From Bidens hawaiensis (Eukaryota; Streptophyta; Magnoliopsida; Asterales; Asteraceae), in NCBI GenBank assembly GCA_021521415.1, contig JAIQDT010000831.1:124001-188000 (forward strand): DNA of 64,000 nt, written 5' to 3'. Positions within the stretch are counted from its first letter, which is position 1; each line of letters begins with the position of its first letter. Positions 48,822 to 61,246 of the stretch are shown here, in pieces. Under the pieces are notes generated by a model. The model searched no databases. It saw only the letters and a list, made by a program, of their open reading frames with translations, and was not told the origin of the DNA. The position numbers and the translations under genes were made by a program.

Positions 48822-50093
48822 AAAAAAACAATATATTTGGATTCATATACAGTCCACAGATTGATTATCAAGGAGTGGTAGCCTCTTCATTGAAGGCCAT
48901 TCCTTGTGTGGATACATGTACATTTGAGACTAGAGATCTTCTTGTGCTATTCTTCGGTCTAAGAATATCTCTTTGTAACATGCATATATCAATTGGGGTG
49001 CATTAGGAGTCTTGTGTCTTTAGCTTATTTGAAACCCCAAAGTGAGAGTTGCACACACATCTTGTGCTGATATTAGGACGGCTTTCTCTCATTGGAGGAA
49101 AATCTAAACGGAACGAGGTACAACGATTTAGGACACCTGAATATAAGAATAATTCCAACAAAAATCAATTTTTGGCCTTCTACTTATAACTTCTTGTTTT
49201 AACTAATGGTTGACGCAGGAAGCTAGTTGTGGTAGATGATATTTTCATTGTTTAAAAGTAGAAAAATAATATAGCATTTGAAAAAAGTGAATCCATTGTG
49301 TGAATGAATTGCATATATCACAAGTGATTAGTGAGGTTCATTTATGAAGTTGCTGTAATTCACTTAAATTAAAAGTACTCTTTTTTAGTGGCGGCTTTAT
49401 TAAGAAAACAAGTCCAACCCACAAACAGGCCCAGACCAACTAAAAATATTTGCATGCAATATATTACAAGAAAATACCACCCGGCCTAATCACGGAACTA
49501 GCGCCTAGCGGCCTTTAATCTATGATCCACCACGAATTCCGCGTCTTCCTTGATGAGCTCAACTAGTTTAAAACATGAAATCTACTTTGTTGAATTCTCC
49601 AGAAATTCCAAACAGTTGAGAAAAAAATTCGCCTTGATGAACTTTTCCTTGTCATTTGAGCCTCCTTGTTCCTCACCAAAATCAAGTGTTTGCACATTAA
49701 CCGGGAAGGGAACGCTCCTATTTGCCACCACAACGTGGATCTAGCCGTTACGCTCCTTATAGACATGAAGCCCAAGGCACGGAGAGACTATTGCCCAACT
49801 TATCCTCATTTTCTTCTCGATTGTAATTCCTATTAAAAATATATTGCTCCATGAGCAAAAACACTTACCATAATGAATCCAATTTTAACAAACCAAAAAT
49901 GTTATCTTCATTAAAATTTGACAGATTAGGAGTTGGTAGTTATGGATATATGGTTTAGGTTGCTGTATTTTGCATTTTATGAATGTAAAACCACAACCAA
50001 TATGCTCACAAATGTAATCTATATATGTGCTGATTGATGTAATGAGATTTATATGTGGTAAAATTCTACACATATGCATGGCCCGTATAAATG
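48822..50093. other. Intergenic; probable transposon debris
   Basis: It may include further decayed Copia sequence (48830-49130). A short minus-strand coding-like stretch at ~49510-49775 could not be assigned. No intact gene. Confidence 0.4.
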
Positions 50094-51374
50094 CTACACA
50101 CGCTGGCAACGACACCAAAAGGCGGTGCCCCCACTTCTGCCACGAGCGACCGCTATTTCTTCGTCTATATAAAACCATATGAAAAAGGGATTCTTGGTGG
50201 TCGGTTCACTGTCATCGTCTCCTTTAAAGTTTATCTCAAACGGGTTAAACGGTCCAATTTTTATTCAAATTAGCTCAAACATGAAGGCAAGTATTCTCTT
50301 TTTCCATGAAAACCTCCCTTCAAATGTTAGGCACCCAAGAGGTCCCAGGTAGACACCATTCTCTATCCTCCTTGCCTGAAATTTAATTTCAAAATTACAC
50401 ACATATTTTGGTAATCTCAGTACTATACACATTTGAGGGGGATTCCAACCCCCCCCCCCCCATTTTTTTTTTTGCCTAGCAGTGTAATTTTATTCATTTT
50501 CGTCCGAAATTTTTTATACGTAGTGTAAATTTACCCGTTTTCGTCCCCATTTTGGATTTTCGTTATTTGAAAGACCGAAAAATATCAAATACTAAACTAT
50601 ATATATAACAATTGTTTATATATCTAACAAAATCAAATTACTCTTTATTAAATTTCTTAAGTAAGATACTAAACCATTATAACTAATCTCATATAGGGAT
50701 GGGATGTTTCATGGGTTGGGTAAAAGGGATAATGTTTAGTTGAAACAGAAACTGGTGTGCAGTTTGCCCCAAGTAACATCATCTTATAATATTCATCATC
50801 AAACAGGAAATAAATAAATAAATGGAGAATGCTTACAGCTGCATCAAATCTTTGAACGGCAGTAATTGGAAAGTATTACTGCCTCGGCTGTAAATACAAG
50901 CATCCAAGTTCTCCCAGGAGATTCGGATCCACCAAGAGTCTCACAAAACGTTGTCGGATCCAGTTTAGCCTTCTCAAGCACTTTAAAGGCCGACAGAATC
51001 TCTGTTGCTGGAACCTTTCTTGTTTTTGCAGCCTTCTTAAGAAGTTTTACACTCTCTTCAACTTCCTGAACAAACATTCACATTTTTATAAATTATATAT
51101 TATTATTCTTATGAAATTCACATGAGTTCAAACTTCAAACCATGTGTACCTTATTTGGTGTTGATTGCAATTCATCTTCTTCGTCTTCAACCGTTACAGT
51201 TACAGGAGAGTTGAGGTCTTTTTCATCACTCACGGCTTTGATCTTTGTTACAGGTGATCTAGAATTGGTGGATTGGATGGGCTTAAAGTTGCAATGGAGA
51301 GAGTGATTTGGTGGTCTGTGAGGTGAACTAAAACTGACCACAGATACGCATGGATAATTGGCGAGGGAAAACAT
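50094..51374 (-). pseudogene. Conserved predicted plastid protein, three exons, frameshift and stop
   Basis: Exons: 51374-51150 (phase 0), 51065-50837, 50375-50094. The N-terminus (MFSLANYPCVSVVSFSSPHR..) is Ser-rich like a plastid transit peptide. Conserved plant-specific blocks follow: FCETLGGSESPGRTWMLVFT, YFPITAVQRFDAA, ENGVYLGPLGCLTFEGRFSW, IKIGPFNPFEI and a C-terminal IDEEIAVARGRSGGTAFWCR. I recognise the family as conserved in plants but cannot name it or its function. Two breaks: exon 2 has an indel between FTAEA and YFPIT (length 229, not a multiple of three), and exon 3 has TGA where an Arg codon (CGA) is expected, just before IKIGPF. Splice sites are intact. It could be a young pseudogene or contain sequence errors. 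Confidence 0.75.
50449..50473. repeat. Homopolymer C run followed by T run
   Basis: Thirteen C, then an A and eleven T, in the intron between exons 2 and 3 of the plastid-protein pseudogene. Confidence 0.9.
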
Positions 51375-51777
51375 AGTTTATTGATGTGGTCGGATATTAT
51401 TGCCAGGATCACTCATTGTGGATCAAATAGTTTTATGACCAACCAATTAATCCTCATCCCTTTATTAATGCTTCCTTTCCTTTAGCACACAAGTTTTTCT
51501 ATAGATATGCATATTTGGTCCTTGTGGTTATGGTTGGCTTGCATATTTAGTAGGTGTGGAAATCCTTTTTGGTGATATTGGCATGTTCAACTTAGAACCT
51601 AGTTAAATCTCACGAGAGGATATTTAAGGGTATCAATAGTTTTCGGTTGTGTGTTAGAGTGATTCACAATGGATCATCTGGACTAGAATATCCCATAGTT
51701 GTCAAAAGGCTCAAATAAAACTCCAAGAAGAACCTGTTAAGAAGAACGCTTGTTAGTCTTGTCACATGGGATGATAA
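51375..51777. other. Intergenic; nothing recognised
   Basis: The upstream side of the plastid-protein pseudogene. No ORF. Confidence 0.45.
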
Positions 51778-52575
51778 CAGTGACGGATCCAAGAATTTTT
51801 TTCGGGTGGTTCACTACTTTAGATGTTTCAATTTCATAAAGTCAGGTAAAAAATTTCCGGGTCGGTTTGAGGTTCGGGTCGGTTCGATGATTCGGGAAAA
51901 AGTTCATTACATAACAAAAATACGATAAATTAATAAAAGAAACTAACAAAAACTAACAAATTAAAACCAACAATCTAACAAACTAAAACTAAATTTAGCA
52001 AATAACTTAACAATTAAATAGTTAACACTTAACAATTAAGAACAGTTAACATTTAACAATGAATCATGAATGTAAACTTACCTTCAAAGTGGGAGGATAA
52101 GAGGATTCGAGTAAGAGTAGGCAATGGCAGGAGGACGGGGACGGCTGAGTGGCAGACAGCGACGAGGTTGACGGCGTTCCGCGATGGTCGGAGTGACGGG
52201 GACGAGTGGCTGACCTGACGGAGTGAGGCTGCCGACGGTCAAGGGTTGAAGAGGTTCAGGGACTGGGGCGGACTGTGGAGGCTGGAGAGGGGCTCTAATT
52301 TTGGACTGGTTATGTTTGAAACCCTAACTAATGTTTGGGTAAGTTATTAAAAAATAAAAGAAAAAAAAAGTTTCAAAACCGGAATCGAACCTGCGACCTC
52401 TGGGTTACAAAACCACCATGTTACCATCTAGACAAGCGCTTCAAATATTTATAGAGTGGTTCCTTTCTAATTTATAAGTTGGTTCCTTTATTATGTTCTA
52501 TATATAACTACACTATTATTTCAAAACTCGGGTGGTTCCGAGGAACCACCCATTAACACCGTAGATCCGCCCCTG
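51778..52575. mobile_element. hAT-type element with perfect 8-bp TSD (798 bp)
   Basis: The left end is CAGTGACGGATCCAAG and the right end GATCCGCCCCTG. An exact flanking duplication GATGATAA occurs at 51770-51777 and 52576-52583. It is the same family as the 18223 element but in opposite orientation. It holds a tRNA-like B-box on the minus strand (52391-52381). No transposase. Confidence 0.88.
52381..52391 (-). promoter_or_regulatory. tRNA-like B-box in the 51778 hAT element
   Basis: On the minus strand GGTTCGATTCC is an exact Pol III B-box, with an A-box-like TGTCTAGATGGT ~45 bp upstream. Probably a tRNA-derived fragment. Confidence 0.5.
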
Positions 52576-52925
52576 GATGATAACCCTCGGACAAGAGAGC
52601 ATAACTCTAATTTTTTTAAAAAGAAATGACAATGAAGGAATTCTTGACACTTGACATTTTCACGTTAACTCTATTAACAAAACATTGTTATCTTCGTAAA
52701 CTCAGTTATGAAACACACATGAATGTCACGTGATCTCACACACGAGTCTGTCCACAGATGTTGGTGGTATAATAAAAATAAAAGGTTTTGGATAAATAAT
52801 TAACAAGACACATTTATTTAAATTATATGTTATGTGTTCATATGTGAACTTTACATATTATACTTGTTGCACGTTGTAATATGATGTGTTATGAATGATT
52901 TGGGTCAAGATATTCATGAGCGTGA

Positions 52926-53001
52926 CATGGCAGCAGTGGTCCCAAATGAGCCAAAAAGGAGTAATCGAGTGAGAAAGTTGCCTGCCAGATTAAGGGACTA
53001 G
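52926..53001 (+). pseudogene. Retrotransposon polyprotein tail (short remnant)
   Basis: It reads PNEPKRSNRVRKLPARLRD then TAG. The Arg-rich R[ST]xRxRKLPxxxxDY-like pattern occurs in Copia polyproteins. Too short for a firm call. Confidence 0.35.
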
Positions 53002-53043
53002 ATCTTTACACATCAGCAAAGGAGTAACTAATTTTGGCATCTT

Positions 53044-53234
53044 GTCTATAATAAGGTCATGAGAGGAGCATGAGAGGATAGACTAAAATGAATATTGTTA
53101 TTGGTTGTTTTCTTTTCCCATCCCCTCTGTATTCCCTTTTTCTCATCTCCTTCTTTGAGATCAGTTATTAATAAAGTACACTTTCCTTTGCTGCAAATTT
53201 ACTCTATTTGTTACTTGAAATTCTAGTTACTACA
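53044..53234 (+). repeat. Candidate short LTR
   Basis: A TGTCTATAA...TTACTACA segment with an AATAAAGTACA-like polyadenylation region follows the polyprotein tail. The ends are placed only from TG/CA. Confidence 0.3.
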
Positions 53235-53379
53235 TTACATGATGCATGCCTACACATAATATAGTTACATGGTGCGATACATGTTTGCATACTACATATG
53301 TTATTGTATTAATTATTAGCATAAGTTGTATAAGAATAAACTAATTAGGGAAGATCATTTAGTAGGCTATTCATGAAAG

Positions 53380-56141
53380 TAATTATAATTGAGTTATGGT
53401 GCACTATGACATCACTTAACACAAATAGGTTACTAACCCTTGGTTTTCTTCCATTTCTCTCTTGGCCATAAAACACAACACACACACATTATCATTTTTT
53501 TTCTCTCAATGCGCAACACACACACACACTTTGTTCAAGGGTGGATCAAGATCAACACATTGGAAGGTTGTTCCATTGATTTCTTTGCATACATGCAAGT
53601 AAGTGCTTATGTTATGATTCATTCTTTGTGTTCTTGAAACTGGGTTATGGGAAACATTGTATCCAAGTCTCGATAAAACCTATTAAAATAGTTAATTGGT
53701 CTGTATGATCGATTAGGAACCCTAAATGTTGCATAAAAATCATTATTGTATAAGTTTTATTGATAACAATTTGCTATCAAATTCGAATATGCTTTTTGTT
53801 GAGGCCATAACTCGATAATAACAAAATCGTTTTCATAGATTCTTGATCCTATGATGTAGTACTTTGAGTCTAGTTTCTAGGAAGCTAAATTATGTGATAT
53901 TTGGACGAGCTTTGAATTGTTATTATGATTTTACAAATATATGTGTCAAGGGTGTTACGAGGATTAATTCATTTACCTTAATTCCCAACATCATAACTTC
54001 CTACTGACAAGTCCAAATAGGCTGGTTCCACTTATAGAACTTCATGTTTTAAGTTAGGATTCTAACCCAGTTGGCCTTTCTGGATTTGGTTGAGTATTTA
54101 ACTTTAACCAAATCAAAACTTTATGTTGCGCATTGAAATAGCTGCATGCGTGTACCTTTCTATGGTAGATGAATTTTCATGATTTTTTTTTGTTTGGAAA
54201 AATATAACAAAAACTTTTATAGAAACCTAAGACATGTAATATTCTGTGGTAAAATATTCATAACAAAACCTATGATTTGGATAGCTAACAAATACGTCTT
54301 TGCATGTCAAAATCTACCATTATAAATCAGAATCTTAGTGTATGTTAAACGATTGTATGTTTGATCTATTCGTCTCTACTTAGCTTATGGTTGATGCTAA
54401 AACTTCGTTTCCCTTTTGATATTAATGCAATCACCAACGTGCCATTGGTTCAACTGGGTCAAACCTTGGGTCAAAGGTCAATAAAAGTCAAATATTGGTC
54501 AAAAGTCAAACCTTTAGGTCAAAGGTTAGCAAAAGTCAAACTTGGTCTAGGGATGGCAATGAAACCCAAACCCGACATAATTGGGACGGGTAATACCCGA
54601 TCCATTAGGGTTTTAAGATGTGTTTGGGATTAGTTTTCAACTTTTTCATGAGTTTGGGGCAGGTTTGAGATTTATAATATACCTAATTATTCGACCCGAT
54701 TACCTAATAACATTGACCAATTTACCCAATTGTATACCCGATGTATCCGACATGACTTTCTTTGTACATATATATAAAATATTCTATATATATCTTATAA
54801 ATAAACATAATATAATCTATATATGAACTTTAAACGCACTGACTTGTGGTTTCCTTGGTTAACAAAAGAAATTCTAATTATATTCTATCATTCTAACAAT
54901 TTTAATTGCTGACTCTACTGCTCGTCTTCTTCTTTTAGTGTCGGGTTCTGACTAGGTACTCTTCTTCTTCCTGGTCCCAACACTAATTCGACGCGTTTTA
55001 AGCCGGGTATACCCGAATGGTATTTTGTCAAAACCCAGTAGGAAACCCGAAAACTGATGGGTTTCCGCGAAACCCAAAGAATAATTACCCGATTGATACC
55101 CGATGGGTTTGGGTCTTGTTTGGGATGGGCTTTGATAATCGGGTATGGGTTTGGGACTACCTAAACCTGACCAAAACTCGACCCATTATCATCCCTAATT
55201 TGGTTAAACACAGTAAACAATGGAATTATTTGGATATTATGAGTTTTAGGAACCATCACACATATACTCACGTACTTGTATGCTATATGATACTTATACA
55301 AGGCACTCTACGTTTAGCCATTGATATTTATATAGCACGCATTCGAGGTGAGTTTTATAGCCCCTCTCTTTTACATATTTTTTGTCTTTAGTGGGAGAAA
55401 GCATGCACAAACTATTGGATATTGTAAGACTACTTTATCTCATGGATACATAGTGCAATTACCAACTAAAAGTCCTCACACACATCAGAGCGTTAACTAA
55501 GGTTAACTAGCGAGGTAATATTAAGTAATACTATTGGTTTGACAAACCCCACCCGCACTAAAACTCGACTAGAGGTCGGACGGGTGTAACATTGACCTAA
55601 ACACATTGCCAAGTTCTGGTAAGACTTAGTGGGAGGTACACAAACAAATACATCTCAGCTTCGGTCTCAATGGAACCCCACACTTATATATCATGACATT
55701 TAGAGTAATTAACTAGAATTAAACTTTAGTTACAAAATCTGCACGTTAAACAAACTATTTTATTTACGGACCTTTGAACTCACCAACCATTGTCTTAACA
55801 CTTTTTAGCATGTCTTTCTCAGGCTACTAAGATGCACATTAAGAGTTAGGATGCATCATGGTTGCATGGGTTTCACCAAGAATCTAAACATGATTTAAAG
55901 TTTTCATGAACTATTATGTATGGGAGAGCCTAGTTGTGAACTCGAGTCTTGAAACTTATACTTCTTTACGCTTCCGCAAACGCAAATCATATTGTTATTG
56001 TATTTTCTCATTGTTAATGAGTAATATTAAATGTTAACGTTTTCATTATTTTATGGTTGTTCAATATGACATGTGGCTAGATCTTGGTATGTTACGCATT
56101 TCACGTTAAAACCCTGTTGGTCGAAATTTGAGGATGTGACA
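53380..56141 (+). repeat. Probable Ty3/Gypsy LTR-derived region, start uncertain
   Basis: The right end, GAAATTTGAGGATGTGACA, is typical of chromovirus LTR termini and resembles the end of the 1273-3072 LTR. The AT-rich text with no ORF fits a solo or truncated LTR of ~2.1 kb once the hAT element at 54548-55197 is removed. The left end and TSD were not found. Confidence 0.42.
54548..55197. mobile_element. hAT-type MITE (650 bp)
   Basis: It begins TAGGGATGGCAATGAAACCC and ends CCCATTATCATCCCTA (TIR TAGGGATG). The flanks ACTTGGTC (54540-54547) and ATTTGGTT (55198-55205) match at 6 of 8, both differences being C/T. The interior is rich in GGGTTT/ACCCGA words. Non-coding. Confidence 0.72.
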
Positions 56142-58197
56142 AAATAGATATGTATTGTAATTAGCATAGGAGAAATATACGGAGAATAATTCTCTAGTTA
56201 ATGCTTGGAGATATTAATGGGTTTGGCCTCCAATAGTATTATTAATTGTTCTCTTTGTAACTAGTAGTGAATGGACGATTGTGGGCTTTAATAGAACGAT
56301 AGAGGTTGATTGAGAAGCATTATTCTCGTCAAATTTCATTAGAATGCCTAATACGCCATAGAAAATGCCTAAACTCGTATTAAAATAGTAATAGTAATTT
56401 AGAGAATTACTAGTGCCGAAGATGTGACTTTAATGTAATTCTAACGATAGATTGGTTGTCTATATAACAACTCGCACATCATACTCGGGGGTATTTGGAC
56501 AAAATTGTAACTTATCCAACTTCTCCACTCACATCACAAAGACACTTAAACATCATTTAACTTTTCAGAAAGTTAAAAAGTAATAACGAGGCCAAAATAA
56601 GGAATCCCAAACACCCCGAAACAAGTCTTGGATTTATATGATTTTGTGAATGTGTTTAAAATGGATTTTTCATCTCTTGATGAGATACCTTGAGTCACTC
56701 AGAGGTTACATAATCATAACTTACAATAGTAGGGCCTATAAAAGAAGGGAACACTTATGATAATTTAAGCTCATACGTCAAACCCGAAAACTTGACCCGC
56801 TTAAATTTTCGGATCTTCTTTTTAATTTCTTAAGTTGATCGTTAACCTTATTTTACGTATTTTATACTTTAATCAAAGTCTAAGGGTAAAAATGTCAACT
56901 TCTAATCTTTATGTGAAAATTTGTTCTTTGCGTAATAGCATGATCAAATTTAATAAAGTTCTCATTCATCATCTATATTATTATTTGTGAATCATAAATT
57001 ATTCATTTCAAGTTATTAACATTATTTTCATATGTGCAAATACTTGAATCTATATTCAGTTCATTGTTTTATACGTGTACTCGTTAACTTGGCACGTTGA
57101 ATCGGGTATGTCTAGATAAATATTTTAACATGTGACATAAATAATTATGGTCATCTTAAATTAATTTTTATCCTAAGTATTTTACTTGACATCTTTTATT
57201 AGTTGAAAATCATATTTCTAGCATATTTCAAGCCCAACTTTCTCTCCAAGGCTTACATACTTAACCCCTTCTAATCACAAGTAAATACCCTTCATTTTTC
57301 CATCTCATTTCATTTGCTCATTCATCTCTTCTTCTCTCTTTAAAAAGTTCCTCCAAGTAAGAGTTTAATTTATATTCTTTATTTTCATCATATTTGATTT
57401 GTTCTCTCTTATTTTTCTTTTTGTTTATAATGGTTCTAAAACCATGATATAGCCATGTCAAGGATCCCACATAATCCGTACATCATGTGTGTGTTGTGGA
57501 GGAGGCAAAGAACTAAATGCTGAAAGATGATCTTTAGTGGTCACACCTTCAAAAGCTCTTACATTAATTCTTGCAGTTTTTGTTTTCTTTAATTTATTTT
57601 AATTCATGAACCATAAGGACTTTGATGATACATGACCAAACATACTGTATTTACCATACCACAAGTGATTCATAATTTTTCTTTACCAAAATCCATTACA
57701 AAGCATCAAGAACATTGTTATTTACAATTCCAGATTTGATAGCAGAATTGTTCGACAAAGGTTGAGCAATAACGTCGTTATCAAAAATGGGAAAGTTTCA
57801 AGGCCAAAGCCTATCATTAACATTATTGAGTTACAGTTCTAAAGACTATTTATTTGTATTTTTGTTCTTTCGTATGGCTTCACAATCATTATTTTAAAAT
57901 TAGTGCGCAGATCTGTATGTACCTTTTAGAACAACGGTTGTTTTAGCTAATCTCGGGTCCGAATATGGCCAAACTTTATAAATGAAAGTTGGTCCTAGCT
58001 CACCGGTTTAGTTGAATGGATATTGTTTTAATTTTTGGGAATTGTTTCATATTTTTTTTATAATTTATCTATTCTGGGTCAGCAAGTTGTCCAATTATGT
58101 TATCATTTTTCTTTTCCCTTTTCAAGTACAAGTTACCATATCATCATTACATTATAACCCTTAGTTAATTATTCATCAAACACAGACTAAAACTAGC
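56142..58197. other. Intergenic, AT-rich; no gene seen
   Basis: No ORF over 60 codons with recognisable content and no clear repeat ends. Confidence 0.5.
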
Positions 58198-59138
58198 TGT
58201 CACACCCCAACGTACGGCGGAAATGCCGGGGCGTGAACTGATTGTCACAGCTCACAAGGTTACTATTATGCAATAATAAATGTTTCAATATCTATTTAAT
58301 AATTTCAAATCAAACAATTACAGTTAAGTACATCAAGTATAACGAAATTACAACAATGATTAATTAAGTTTGTATCCTAAAAAAGCATCTCTACGTGATC
58401 TTCACTTGCTAATCAACCAAGCTAATAACCTGCAAATGCGTATAAAATATATTTTTGTCAACAACACATGTTGAGTGAGTAAAACACCAGTTTAAGACAC
58501 AACAGTAATAGTATATATAATATATAAAGAAAAATGCAAACTGTTCCTGTGAGATAAACAGTTAAACCATAGCACATACACAAACAATCTAACATAAAGA
58601 AAAGGCTAAACCGTTGCCATGCGAATGGGCATTGGTTACCAAAAATGAGGTGTCGGTGAAACCATTGTCAATGCGTCGGACGCCGGCCACTATGATGGTC
58701 GTATGATCATACTAGACTGAGAATATGCTGGACCTCTCCGAATGCGGTTCAAATAAAGCAAGTAAACAAATAGCAAGTTAGACATAAACTGATATACGCA
58801 CAAGGATTAAACAGTTGCGATTTTGAATACCATATAATAGATAAATATGATACGATACGCATATGTCCTCAAAAAGGTTAAAAATAAGTAAAAAGGGGAG
58901 TGATTACTCACCTTATCGGATGAACGAAAATATAAGTGAGGATGATGAACCATTCGGGATACATCGACAAGGATTCCTAATTAAATAGGATAATATAAAT
59001 TAGTTATAAAAGATATAACATGATTTGATGAATTAAGATTTCGATGCGAATTGAATTATGTTTTAGCTTATAATATTATGGATTTGAACGATTGATTTCT
59101 GTAGTAATTATTATTGCAAAGACTATTATTATTGATAT

Positions 59139-60838
59139 TGATATAATGCTAAATGTTTATCTTTCCCGTGTATATTTTATTTAATATTTTAATAGTTTTT
59201 GTTCGTTTTTAGTCAAGATTTATATACTACTAACACTTTTATGTGTCGTAGGTTCCGGGAGTTGATCGTGATAAAAAGGACGAAAAACGAGCTAAAAAGA
59301 GCCAAAACGGATAACCGGAACGCATCAGAAGGAGTCGTAACAGAGAACCGGTCAGACCGGGCTGGTGGAAGCCAAAGCCCGTCGCGCGGCGCCTAGGCAA
59401 AGCTGGAGGATTTTTAATTTTGTTTTTTTATTACTTGTCGGGCCTTGTTTTGAGTATTTAAACATCTTAAACTTAAACCTGAACATACCCTGCTGCCACC
59501 AGACGAATTTGGAGTTTCTTGGAGCATACTTTCGAGTCTTGTGGTGATTTTGAAGGCAAGAGAACATCCGGTGAAGAGCTTTATGTTCAAGATCGAAGAA
59601 TACGGGTTTTATCGCCTTTAATATTTCGCTTCTTTATTATTTCACCATGTTTTCAGTTTTATTTGTTTTGTTTGATTTATACTATATGATGCTAGGCTAA
59701 ACCTCATAAACTACCTAGGTCGTGATGAACCTTAGTTCGGTTTGATTTTGTTTGGATTTCGTTTCGTTATGGATTTTATGTTCTAAGTAAATTGTTGAGT
59801 TTGGTTTAATTGATGCGTATGATTGCTTGGTTTTGTTTACTTGAATTTATTGTTTCACATTGCCCTTGTTGATTGTTTCATATGATAGGGTTTTGTTAGG
59901 TCATTTACTGTGGGTTATTGACTAGTTTATGATTAATATCGATTAAAATCATAGAAACAATAAAATCAATTAAACAGATAAAAGTGAGCTGTTACTCTAA
60001 AAAGCTGTAAGGTGATAGGCTATTGATAGATCTTTGCTTGTCGGGATTACTAGATTTAGTTCTTTGTAAGGAGTCCGTCTAGGTTTGATTGTCAGCTTAG
60101 TCTATTAAGTTAATTGAGTCTGCTTTGCTATCTTTGAATACTGCGCTGTAAGGTAGGTCTTCGTCATAAAGATACTTAGACATAAGTTATTAAATAACCG
60201 TAAGGAAGTTTAATTCATAAAACTGGTGATTCTTAAAACTTGTTAGAAATCCATAGGCGTCTTCTTGAAATTCAAGGGTCCTGTTCGGGTTTTCTGTCAA
60301 GGGTCTATTTTATGATCCCAGTTCCATAACTTCAGTTTTCCATTTAATTAATAACCGTAACTTTGGGGATTCTAGCCCAGGTAGCTATCTTTATCATCTG
60401 AATCAATCTAAGTTTTTAATTGTTTATTAGTTTAAGTAATTAGGGTTAAGGTTATTATTAATTAATTAATCAGTTTATGGTTATTATTATGTTTTATTAT
60501 TATATTAATTAGGGTTAGGTTTTAATTAGTTTATTATTAGTTTAATAGTTAAGTAATCATTAGTTAATTATTATTAGTTAATTATTATTTAGAGTTTTAA
60601 TTATTAGTATTAAATTCCCCCTCAAATATTATTAATAAATAGTCGTGTCTTATAGTTGAGTCTTATTTGCTAGTTTCGTAATTTAAAGAGTCTCGTGAGT
60701 TCGATATCCGGACTTACTTAGTTGTACTATAGTCGATCGGTTCACTTGCCGGTTAGTAGTTTAAGGGTCTAGAGTGTTACTTAGTGTCTAGATTAGTATA
60801 ATTTTAGTTAATAATTATTTGATTACTTTTAGCACATC
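59139..60838 (+). repeat. Probable solo LTR of a Tat-type Gypsy element (~1.7 kb)
   Basis: The GTTCCGGGAGTTGATCGTG..ACGAGCTAAAAAGAGCC start region, the TTCGATATCCGGACTTACT region and the CTTTTAGCACATC end match text I associate with Tat/Retand-type LTRs. No internal domains flank it and no clear TSD was found, so the borders are approximate. Confidence 0.5.
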
Positions 60839-61175
60839 TGTTATCTTTTGCTTTAAGGACTTATTTCAAATTACCATCAATTTTACACTTTGATTAAACA
60901 ATTTAATTGCAAATACCCTTCAAATAATATTTAGGTAAATATATAGTTAAAATATTAAAATAAATATTTTGGCTAATATAAAATTGAGATATACTTATAA
61001 TTATCCAAAAAGATAAAATACAAGTATATAAACGTTTAAATAGGTAGATGTTTAAGCAATTAATTATAATATAAATATATTAAATAAATATATCAATGTA
61101 GTACGTAATCTTTTAAATGAATAAGTATTTCGAACCTTTACCGAAAATCGGTTTATGGAAAATTATAGTTAACAT

Positions 61176-61202
61176 ATGTGTGTGTGTGTGTATATATATA
61201 AT
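61176..61202. repeat. (GT)n(AT)n microsatellite
   Basis: About seven GT units followed by an AT run, just left of the Mutator-like element. Confidence 0.9.
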
Positions 61203-61246
61203 ATTTATTGTACCATTTAATTAGTAGCGAAAACGTATATATAAAT

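Noticed and set aside
49563..49775. Minus-strand ORF of 70 codons, coding-like in composition
   Set aside because: No family recognised and no intact continuation on either side; probably transposon debris.
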